DNA of 60,000 bases from Takakia lepidozioides (lineage: Eukaryota; Streptophyta; Takakiopsida; Takakiales; Takakiaceae). The DNA lies in the NCBI GenBank assembly GCA_030704615.1, contig CM060733.1:17176001-17236000 (forward strand). Direction: 5' to 3'. Position numbers and translations under genes: made by a program. The notes beneath the pieces were generated by a model. The model was not told the DNA's origin, made no database searches, and saw only the letters and a list, made by a program, of their open reading frames with translations. This document shows positions 40,590-50,271 of the stretch, one piece after another (within the stretch, counting starts at the first letter, position 1; each line of letters begins with the position of its first letter).

Positions 40590-43372
40590 TTCTCCCTGTC
40601 CTCTAGGAAGCCTATTGCCATTGGGTGGACTTGATACGGGAGTACATTAATGTCTCTGTGACTAAATGCCGGCCTTGTGACCTCGAGTCCTTGTTTGTTT
40701 CGACCTGAAGCGCTTTGCTCCAGGTAAGGTAGTGCATTGGATTTAGTTGGAAAGCTTGGGGCCTTTCCCTCTTTGAATATGCCTACACGGGCCATTCCCT
40801 GCAACTCCCTGGAGTGTGATCTCTGAATGGTAACAAGCAGACCCCTACCGCTTGGGGGCAGCCCCTCCGCCCAAATTGGGCAGTTGTATGCTCTGTCTAG
40901 CATACTCGGCACTTGGGCTCGGGTTGGTTCCTGTGCTTAAACTTATAGCCTGCGACTACAATCAAAATTTTAGCTCCTATCAACATCAACACTCCTCAGG
41001 GTGATTCCTGGGAATTGGTTACTCATGCCAAATCTAGGGCTTCATGTGTAGTTTTTGGGGTGAATCCCAGGATGGACGATGTGTCCTTTAAAACTACATG
41101 CTCTAGCTTAGGCTTGGATTTCATGGCTAATGGTACCATCTCGTGTTACTGAAGGATTTGGTACCCTGAATGGTTTACCAATTCTCAAAGTTTACACAAG
41201 ACGAGCACAACAATTCACATGCAAAGGGCTGGCTTGCGGCTGGCCACTTTCAACTTCTCAGGGTTGACCAACCAAAGGAAACAACTCGAAGTGGGACAAG
41301 TTCTTCGGACTAATGATATTCATATCTGTGCTGGGCAAGAAACATGGGAAATGTCAGATAAACTGGTTGGAGATGTCAATGGTTATAAATGGGCAGGTAA
41401 GATGTGTACTCTCAAGGCAGCCTCTGCCAAACGCGGTCAAAAAGGGGTTGGATTCTTTGTCCATGATTTCTTGTTTGACAATTGTGAAATTATCAACAAG
41501 GGTTTGAGGTACGAGCATAGTATCTGGCTAAAACTGAATCTGAAGGGCGGCATGAGTACGAAGGACCTCTTTGTGGGTTGTGTTTACATGCCCGCAGAGG
41601 GGACCCTTAGTGCTGACGCAGACAAAGCCTTCGAAGATGTAAAGCTGGACTGTGCTTCGTTCCTTGCCAAAGGTCAGGTGGTGCTATTGGGTGACTTCAA
41701 TGCCCGGGTGGGCAAAGGGCTCCATCAGGACGATATCATTGGGCCTTTTGGTGAGGACGAGCTGAATTCTAATGGCAGACGGTTGATTAACTGTCTAGAA
41801 GAGCTTCAGCTTTTGACCTTGAATAACAGGACAAAAGGTGACCAAGTGCAGTGGACTCGTGAGAAATCCCAAACTGGGGAATGTTCCATTGTGGACTATA
41901 TCATAATGGACAAAAATTTGTTCCCCAAGTGTGCCAATGTGTTGATCGACAGAACTGATATTGGTACCTCTGACCACTTCCTGGTTTGGACTGAGATCAA
42001 AAGGTGTTTTCACAACACCAAGAGATCTGTGAAACGTTCGATTCGGAAGTGGCGCAAAGAAAAATTCCATAATGAGAAGGTCAAGGCTGAGTACGTCCAG
42101 GCCTTGCAAGAGGCTCTCCCTCATTTTGTCCAATCGCTCCAAGAACTTCAGTCTCGCTCTGATAACGCAAGAAATGAAGTCGAAAGAGCAGTGGACTCTT
42201 GGGAGAGTTTCGTTTCCTCCGTGGCTGACAAGATCATTGGGAGGAAACTAATTGTCTGCGGTAGAGCTGTTAATTGGTAGACCAATGAGATTAAACTCAA
42301 GATAGCTGAGAGACGAGCCCTCTATAAAGAGTGCTGCAATTTGAAAACCAACAGAGAATTGTGGGCGAGGTACTACCAGCTCCGTAAAGATATCAATCAG
42401 CTTGTTAGGTCTCAGAAGAAATTATACTGGGACAAGTTATACAGTGAAATAAACTCAAACCACCATGGTGGTAATGACAAGAAATTCTGGTTGGCCCTTC
42501 AACGTTTGTACAAGCCGAAAAACGGTCAGCAAGTACAAGCGCTGAAGAGTGGTGAACATGGTGGGGTCAGCTGCAACATATGCCCAACACCAGATATCCT
42601 AAGTTAATCGACTCTATATCTTGGAAAAGGACCGCCCGGTCAAACAGGCTAAGTCCTGGCAGAAGAGAGTAGAAGAGATTCTCAAGGACCTGGACCTGGA
42701 TCCGCAAGTCTCGACCCTGCTGGATAAATCTGACTTAGAGGCTGTAGTGTCCAAAGCCATGTCTGTTGCCATGAGATTGTCTGATGAAAATGAAGTTAGG
42801 CAGAAAACTTCCCTGAACTTGTTTCCAGTCAGTGACTTGGGGGAGGACATCTTGGATGACCTCAAGGGTCTACCCACTCTCGGCACTAGACTGAAATTTA
42901 AACTGAGGGCAGGAAGCCTACCTTTGAACAGCAAACAGAAGCAGAGAGGAAAGGGAGAGTGCAATTGCCCATTGTGTGGGCAATCTGAAGACAGTATTCA
43001 TTTTCTGATACACTGTCCGAGGTTCTCTCACCAAAGAGACGCTCTCTTCAAATCTATCAAGGGAATTGTGCCTGTACCCCTGTTTACCAACTTTGAAAGT
43101 CTCGAGGCTGAGCCAAAAGCCCAGGCCCTCCTGAGGCCTAGTTTTTGGGCAAATCACACACGGCAGATTGATGCTTGTGTGAAGGGATTTCTAGAGGATA
43201 ACTGGAAAACCCGGATTAACTCTATATATGAAGGTAAGTCTTACTACCAACGTCAGCCCCTGACAGAGGTAGGTTCTGTCCCTTTTGTTCCCGCTCAAAC
43301 TGGGCACGGGGTCAATGGCCACAAGGCTACGGCAAACAACGTCTTATGAGTACAATCTCTCTCTGTCTCTCA
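40590..43372 (+). mobile_element. LINE copy C, internally deleted
   Basis: It keeps the 5' leader, an intact endonuclease frame (41219-42280; FNFSGLTNQ, GQETWE, GDFNARVG, TSDHFLVW), and the C-terminal frame (42621-43349). Compared with copy B it has three deletions in the leader/repeat region (near 41050, 41140 and 41205) and lacks about 1.5 kb of RT, joined near 42548. A TAG at 42278-42280 replaces a conserved Trp codon. It cannot retrotranspose by itself. It ends with gagtacaatctctctct. Confidence 0.9.
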
Positions 43373-43644
43373 TGTGTTATTCTGAAAATTGCATGGTTTC
43401 TTAGACAGAACTGATTAGTCTTTCTGTCACAACTCCGTTCATTCCTTTGCTTGACCTAGTCACCAACAATCTCCACGATTTATGGAGTAAAGTTAGCATC
43501 TTCCACTGGACTCTTTGTATAGATGAGTCAGTGGTACTCCTAACTTCCAGCAACTTGACCCTAAAAAGGTAATGGCTGCTTGACATTCCTACAACGTAGC
43601 CACCTACCTCTCAAAATAGAGTCTAAGGTAATCCTGTGACATCA
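43373..43644. other. Spacer between LINE copies C and D
   Basis: About 270 bp not found in the other copies and without a supported gene. It may be original host sequence or a diverged leader of copy D. Confidence 0.4.
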
Positions 43645-46397
43645 AGGCCATGTGCCACCTAAGGAATGTTGGTTGGTTGTTCGTCCAGGAGCAATCATAG
43701 TCTATCTAGACGGCAAACAATCAACAAGCAATGGGCTGGTTTGCAGCTGGGCACTTTCAACTTCTCAGGGCTGTCTAACCAAAGGAAACAATTTGAAGTG
43801 GGACAAGTTCTTCAGGCAAATGGTATTCATATCTGTGCTGGCAAGAGACATGGGAAACTTCGAACAAACTGGTTGGAGATGTCGAGGGTTGTAAGTGGGT
43901 TTGGTAAGATGTGTGCACTTAAGGCAGCCTCTGCCAAGCCTGGTCAAAAAGGTGTTGGCTTCTTTGTCCGAGATTTCTTGTGTGACAATTGTGAAATTAT
44001 TTACAACGATTTGCAGTATGAGCACAGTATCTGGCTGAAACTGAAATTGAAGGGCAGCGTGAGTAGGAAGGACCTCTTTGTGGGTTGTGTTTACATGCCC
44101 ACAGAGGGGACCCTTAGTGCTGACGCAGATAAAGCCTTCAAAGACATAAAGCTGGACTGTGCTAAGTTCTTCGCCAAAGGTCAGGTGGTCTTACTGGGTG
44201 ACTTCAATGCCCGGGTGGGTAAAGGTCTTCACCGGGATGATACCATTGGGCCTTTTGGTGAGGACGAGCTGAATTCTAATGGAAGACAGTTCATAAACTG
44301 TCTGGAAGAACCTCAGCTTTTGACCTTGAATAATAGGTCAAAAGGAAACCTTGTGCAGTGGACTCGTGAGAAAGCCCAAACTGGGGAACAATCCATTGTG
44401 GATTATATCATAGTGGACAAGATTTGTTTCCACATAGTGCCAATGTGTTGATCGACAGAACTGATCTTAGTACCTCTGACCACTTTCTGTGGACTGAGAT
44501 CAAAAGGTGTTTCCTCAACACCAAGAGATCTGTGAAATGTTCGATTCAGAAGTGGCACATAGAAAAATCCCAAAATGAAGAGGTCCAGGAGTATGTCCAG
44601 GAGGCAAGAGGCTCTCCCTCACTTTGTCCATTCGCTCCAAGATCTTCAGTCTAGCTTTGGCAGTGTAATCGTCTGCGGTAGAGCTGTTAATTGGTGGACC
44701 AATGAGATCAAACTCAAGACAGCCAAGAGACGAGTCCTCTATAAAGAGTGCTGCATTATGAAAGTCAACGAAGAATTGTGGGCTAGGTACTACCAGATCC
44801 TCATGACAAGAGATTCTGGTTAGCCCTTCAACGTCTGTACAAGCCAAACAATTGTCAGAACTAAGAACTACTAAGGGTGCCGTGAGGACTTCAATGGTTG
44901 ACGTTGTGAAAACCTTTGAAATTCACTACAGTATCCTTGGCAGAAATTGTAGGTCTAACAGTGAGGGGTCTTCTGAAGAATGGAAGGACAAAGTTGAAAA
45001 AACTGTTCCTATGAACTGGAGTACTATTTTAAAGAGTTACAGAGTGGTCCATAACTTGTATGCTCACACCTGTTAATGGACAGAAGTCTAACTTCTTTGA
45101 CATAGCTCAAGGATGTACTCTCCCCCCTCTGCTCTTCAATGTTTTCATCAATCAACTTGGAAAGTGAGGGATTTGGGTTAAGGGTGGGTGATGCCACCAT
45201 ACCAGCCCTTATATTTGCGGATGACTTCGCAGGCATAAGGGAGACTCCCTCCAATCTTCAGGAGTTGCACAAAGAGATGCTTTGACCTTTAGGGGCTAGA
45301 GGCCTACGTCAGTAAATGCGCAGTGGTGGCAGTCAACGACCGAGGGGAGGGAGGAGGCGACCTCAAGTGGCAGTGGGGAAACCAAGAGGTTCCTGTCCTC
45401 CCTTCCTACACATACTTGGTGTTGAGTTTTCCTCCAACTGTAATTGGGATGCACATATTCAAAAAGTTGTTCAATCTGGCAAGCGCAAAGCATTGGGGTC
45501 TCACTAAATTTTTCCACTGCAAAGGGATCCACTCTGAAGGAAAAAAAACCATGCTTTGCCGCATTATTGGCCTGCCTTGGGTTGCTAACTCCAACCAGGC
45601 TAAGTCTCTAGAATCCATTCAAGTGGGGGTGCTCAAGGAGTGCATGTCAGCATGCTCCAAAACAGCTAATGTGGCTGTTCGGGTGATTTTGGCATTCCTC
45701 CCTTGACGGGATGAATTCAAGGTCAGATGGTGGGGTCAGCTGCAACGTATGACTAATATCAGATATCCTACGTTAATCACCTCTAAATCTTGGAAGCAGG
45801 ATTGCCCTGTCAAACAGGCTAAGACCTGGCGGAAGAGGGTATAATAGATTTTCAAGGACCTGAAGCTAAGTCCACAAGTTTTGACCCTGCTGGATAAATC
45901 TGACTGAGGCTTTAGTATCTACAGCCATGTCTGTTGCCAGGAAATTGTCTAATGAAACTGAAGTTAGGCACGAAAGTTCCCTGAACTTGTTTCCAGTCTG
46001 TAACATGGGTGAGGCCCTCATGGATGACCTCAAGGGTTTACCCACTCTCACACTAGACGGAAATCCTTTGAACAGAAAACAGATGCAGAGAGGGAAGGGG
46101 GATTGCAAATGCCAGTTATGTGGGCAACCTGAAGACAGTATCCACTTTCTGATTCATTGTCCTGGGTACTCTCACCAGAGAGACGCCCTCTTCATCAAGG
46201 GAATCCATCAAGCGATTTGTTCCTGACTGTTTACCAACTTTGAAAATCTCAAGGCTGAGCGAAAAGTCCAGGCCATTTTGGGGCCTAGTTATTGGGCAAA
46301 TCACACACAGCAGATTGATGCTTGTGTCATTTGTGTTCCGCTCAAAATGGGTGCTGGCCACAAGGCTACGGCAAACAACGTCTTACGAGTACACACA

Positions 46398-46446
<49 letters not shown>
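43645..46446 (+). mobile_element. LINE copy D, old and heavily degraded
   Basis: It aligns with copy B from about 36915 (ccaggagcaatca) to the 3' terminus but has many indels. Endonuclease motifs remain (FNFSGLSNQ, LLGDFNARVGKG, STSDHF) and the RT motif LIFADDFAGI near 45210, while most of the central RT is lost (44900-45180). The C-terminal cluster is CKCQLCGQPEDSIHFLIHC. It ends with gagtacacacacactc and a long (CT)n tail. Its divergence shows that it is older than A-C. Confidence 0.85.
46396..46446 (+). repeat. (CT)n microsatellite, LINE tail
   Basis: About 50 bp of uninterrupted CT/TC dinucleotides after cacacacac. It occupies the position of the short CT tails of the other LINE copies. 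Confidence 0.95.
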
Positions 46447-46451
<5 letters not shown>

Positions 46452-46589
46452 GTACATTCATACATTAGTAGTACATTCTCTCTCTCAAAGGGAGCGAGGC
46501 TTTGAGCTCTCTGTTTGTACCTCTGTTTGTATGTGTTGGTTTTGTACCCATACACTTGCTGTAGGATCTACGAGCTTGTCTCAGTCCAA

Positions 46590-46860
46590 AATGCGACTAC
46601 AGTCCGTATAGAGCAGTGTGGGGCCTGGAGGTCTTCCGATGCACGTAATCTACAGACCCAAAAACACCAATAGTTTAATGATATGTACCTTCTGTCTGCT
46701 GTCCTGAAGGTGTGGTAGGTGCCGTAGCCGCCACTCGGAGGGATCGAGCTTGGATTCTCTTCCAGAGGGTATTGTAGCACCTTCTGGAACGTCTCTGGGC
46801 ACTGATCATTCTCTCTCACAACGGGATTCATCACACTGCAAACCCCCAACACAACACTCC
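46590..46860 (-). CDS. Possible exon(s) of an unassigned plant gene
   Basis: On the minus strand a good acceptor (gggtttgcag at about 46841) is followed by an open, conserved-looking stretch: MNPVVRENDQCPETFQKVLQ, then EENPSSIPPSGGYGTYHTF and RTADR before a GTACAT that could be a donor. A further acceptor (tctgtag) precedes 46650. An upstream donor (ggaag-gtatgt near 46982) could supply the previous exon. I do not recognise the protein. It lies on the same strand as the PDF-PPR gene, beyond the LINE array, so it might be a distant upstream exon of it, but nothing resembles an OB-fold. Confidence 0.3.
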
Positions 46861-46986
46861 CTCAAATCACTGTACCTGCATCCTGTTGCAATTACACGGT
46901 TTGAATCACCAGAGAGCGCCAGGATTTCCCACACAATTTTGAAGGATTCAACCCACAATCACCTCAGTTAGTTATACATACCTTCC

Positions 46987-47630
46987 ACAACCAAATGGGA
47001 GGTCGGGTAGCACGGCCTCTGTGTGCCTCCTCACGTGAGCAGAAGAGTCTATTCCACATATGCTTTAGCGAAACTAAAATGTGAAATTTGCTCACGCGAG
47101 CAAAAGCCATGCGAAGTTGGGGCATACTAAGGAATTTCCCGTCAGTGCCATCTCCATCAACATTTTTCATTGATTAATAGTTGCATATAATCACTAATAT
47201 GTGAAACTAGACACAATTCATTTTGTTTCGCCCATGGAAATATGGGTAAATAACCTATTGCAATAAGCACATAACAATTCAGTAGCGAAATAAAACAACC
47301 TTGCATCGTCCCTTATATGCAAAACCAAACACAACTCATTTTATTTTGCCCACAAAACCATTGGATAATGACCTACGCAACGATACCTTCAAATATCAGT
47401 GGCGGAATCCGATACCTTGATTTATTTCTCTGACGAAACCTGTTGTTTGCCTCATTATATTAAATTGTTCAATTATTGTTTGGTATTTGTGTGTTTTGGA
47501 TGGTGTTGGTTATTGTGACTAGGTTGTGACTTTGTTTTTCCCTAGTGTATTATTTTTTTGGAGGATACCAAAGCTGTAAATATTTGGAACTTGGAGTTTG
47601 TAGATATACATTAAGGGTGTCTATTTCGCA
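46987..47630. other. No supported gene
   Basis: AT-rich sequence with two similar stretches near 47215 and 47330 (aaacacaattcattttgtttcgccca and aaacacaactcattttattttgccca), about 120 bp apart, which suggests an old local duplication. No coding region is supported. Confidence 0.4.
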
Positions 47631-47650
47631 TTAGGGTTTAGGGTTTAGGG
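47631..47650 (+). repeat. Short plant telomere-type run (TTTAGGG)
   Basis: ttagggtttagggtttaggg, almost three TTTAGGG units. It is too short to be a telomere end; such runs also occur as promoter boxes or at repaired breaks. Confidence 0.8.
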
Positions 47651-47889
47651 ACAGAAATAGGGATAGAAGTAGGAACAAAAACCCCTATTTCGCGTCATTT
47701 TATTTCCGTGGAAACATGGGTACCCTATTGCTGTATTTTTGTGCTCACGCCTCCATTTTCCTGTGCTCATGTTCTACCAACCCCCCATGGCAGATAATCT
47801 GTGGACTGAACCCACAACCACTTCCGAGGTGGTATGTACTAGGCTACAACTTGGGCCGGAGCACTCCAATTTTTCCTTTTCGGGAATGG

Positions 47890-48050
47890 AATCTGTCTGC
47901 CAAGGCGCCTTACCGGGTGAGCCATAGAGAGTTGGTAAAGCTTGGAATCTGTCTTAGCAAAGTGCTTTATCACTTGAGCCATAAAGAGTTGGTAGAGCTA
48001 GATGTGCTGATCTTTGCACACTTAAAAACCTACTCACTAAAATCTGCTCA
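47890..48050 (+). pseudogene. Chromovirus RT fragment, locally duplicated
   Basis: The frame reads WNLSAKAPYRVSHRELVKLG and then LSKVLYHLSHKELVELD. Both match the RT entry segment of the chromovirus at 21413 ([17 protein letters not shown]), so the same 20-residue piece occurs twice, about 57 bp apart. Nothing else of pol is present. Confidence 0.75.
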
Positions 48051-48072
48051 CTTAATATCATAATCACGGCTT

Positions 48073-48154
48073 CCTCATTTCTTGTGCTTCTATCTTGACA
48101 TTGCTTGGGGCTACCTCATTTCTTGTGCTTCTATCTTGACATTGCTTGGGGCTA
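48073..48154 (+). repeat. 41-bp tandem duplication
   Basis: Two perfect head-to-tail copies of a 41-bp unit that starts cctcatttcttgtgcttcta and ends ttgcttggggcta. Noncoding. Confidence 0.95.
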
Positions 48155-48979
48155 CAGTGTCGGGCTGATTGGTAAGTTCCAAAGGGTCTGAGACACTTGT
48201 TCGCACATCCAATCAAAACAAGATGTAATTAGGGCATGTATGTTTGGGTGCTATGGTGTGTTTAGAAAGACTTGTTGAGTTAATGGTACATTTCTAGTCT
48301 AGTACTTTTTGCACGAATCCATACTCTTCTCTCATCTCATGGCTTGAAACATACTTGTTTCATGATATATCGTCCATGTAATTCTACCTTTTAGTATGTA
48401 AAGAGCGTCCAATTCTATCTTGCTGTCAGACATGAAACCAGAACAGCCCCAATGTTTTCATTTAGCCACATTCAATCGCCATTGGTTAATCATGTAATCA
48501 CCAAACTTTGCTAAAAATAATCTGGATTGTTGCCTCCTAACAACCTTATAACTGGACCCTTTAGCCACTAAGAAACACAGAAACACACAGTTGTTCACCT
48601 AAATCACACCCATGCCTTTAGCCGCTTTTTGCGAATACCACATCGGTCTGGGGAGATAGATGTGGCAGCCCACCATAGGTAGTATCAAATACAAATAATC
48701 AAGGTCTTGGAAGACAATAGTGTACAGTAGCTGTTGTGTGGGAAGTCGTTTTTATACAACATGAAGTTTTGGGCAGCAGTTTGATTTTGAACACAATCGA
48801 GGTTTTTTGGTGTGTGTGCAGTTGTTAGCATGGCGCTTTGCAATATCTCAGTAGCCCATCTATGCAAAGCATTCGAGAAGTCTGCACAGACTTAGTGCTC
48901 TGTGCTGAAGAAATTTTGTTTCTTGTGCAAACTCGGGTGTTCTATGTTTTTTTGCTCTTGAAGAGCAACACATACAGTT
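48155..48979. other. No supported gene
   Basis: The short frames here show no family resemblance or splice pattern. Confidence 0.4.
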
Positions 48980-49350
48980 GCATTTTTTGCCAAGATGCCA
49001 AGAAGCTGGATGCAGACTTCAATCCTGTTGACAATGATATAGTGGGGAATTTCGTCACCAAAGACAGGCTTCGTTCCAGACATGGTGGGACTTGGTTTAG
49101 AGGCACCAGAGAGAAAAGTCCTTTGTTTATTTTTGGATATATTGACTGAGATTGGTGGGAAGGTTGTGGACCGAGCACTGGAAATTGTGGCACATCTATG
49201 GTGGCTGCAAGGGTTTGTGGTCGTCATTTACTGGCATTGGAAGGGGATGGAGAGCTCAAGTAAGAGAGAAACTCCAAGGCTTGCAATGTGTGATGCCTGC
49301 TACCCATGATGTTGAAGTTACAATGGACTTGACACCTGATGAGTTGTAAA
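48980..49350 (+). pseudogene. Possible decayed DNA-methyltransferase-like fragment
   Basis: Across two frames one can read APERKVLCLFLDILTEIGGK and then, shifted, TGNCGTSMVAARVCGRHLLA and LEGDGELK. This resembles the pattern of N6/N4-type DNA methylase domains (glycine-rich G-G-TS--A loop followed by GR---ALE-D-E). Upstream, LDADFNPVDNDIVGNFVTKD may belong to the same protein. No catalytic (D/N)PPY-like box is seen and the frame is broken. This is a weak, pattern-based suggestion. Confidence 0.25.
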
Positions 49351-49539
49351 CAAGTCAGAACAGGGAAGGTGTGGCATCAAGTGAGGTACACAATTCCCAA
49401 GACTCTCATATCATGCAAGGAAAACATTGCCCAAATTTGGTAAATTTCTTGGTTTTTATGCTCTTCATTTTTAGGAAGGATTCTTTTTGGGGCACATCTG
49501 CATATTATAATCTTCTAATCTGGCAATTGGATACGTTAG

Positions 49540-49631
49540 GTAGCGCACTGGAGCGCGGCCGCTACGGGCTGTAGCAGGTCGCTGTGACTGGCTCGACGCG
49601 GGCCCGTAGCGGCCGCGCTCCAGTGCGCTAC
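49540..49631. repeat. Perfect 30-bp inverted repeat (foldback / MITE-like)
   Basis: The left arm 49540-49569 starts gtagcgcactggagcgcggc and the right arm 49602-49631 is its exact reverse complement. The loop is 32 bp. Arms are strikingly GC-rich within AT-rich flanks and contain the NotI-type core gcggccgc. The cactgtcgct word follows twice (49636 and 49662). It may be a small foldback transposon; no clear target duplication. Confidence 0.95.
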
Positions 49632-49675
49632 AGGCACTGTCGCTAAGGATGGAGCAGGATGTCACTGTCGCTGAG

Positions 49676-50271
49676 TAGGTCTTTCTGCCCTGTCACATCA
49701 TAAAGGACACACGAAGGACACGAAATACGAGATGAAAAGAAGGACACATGCTACAGGAAATAGCAGGCCTCCTCGTACGCAATCAAAACCTGCCACGTCC
49801 GCGAGATGCTCACGGCAGTGCATTACGGCTGCAATTTTTTGAGGTCATAGTTTGGGTAGATGGGCAGTAAATTCAACGGTCACATTTACAGGGACTTAGA
49901 AATCTGGGAGATAAAAAAGATTTAGTGGGCCAGGGTCCTTTTTTCACAGCATGTCGGGGAAAATGGGCCCGGACACTTAAGGGTTAACTGGGGAAGGTGC
50001 ATCAGGAGAAAACAATCCATGCTTGGTGTCTCCTTAGGGAGGAGCCAATAAATCCCCTGAAACATGTAGACCTAATTTGCTATGAGGTAAGTTGAAAACC
50101 AAACCCCGTTGGCTAGTCTAACGTTGGCTACTCTAACTTTAAGGTGGTGAGATCCTGATCCGACGGGGGTTTCTTGAGCGATGGCATCTTCCTAAACCCG
50201 AGCTGCCAAGGTTTCTAGCACATAGAAGCCTAGCTGCTCTCGGCAGTCTCTGTCCTACACGCACCACAAAA
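49676..50271. other. Upstream region of the rhomboid gene
   Basis: No gene is supported. I see no clear TATA box within 250 bp of the ATG; transcription start is unknown. Confidence 0.4.

Noticed and set aside
46600-46650. Frame reading GRPPGPTLLYTDCSRILD as a conserved C-terminus
   Set aside because: The phase does not match the preceding exon's most likely donor, so I could not justify joining it.
47631-47650. TTTAGGG run as a telomere or chromosome end
   Set aside because: Fewer than three units inside ordinary sequence.
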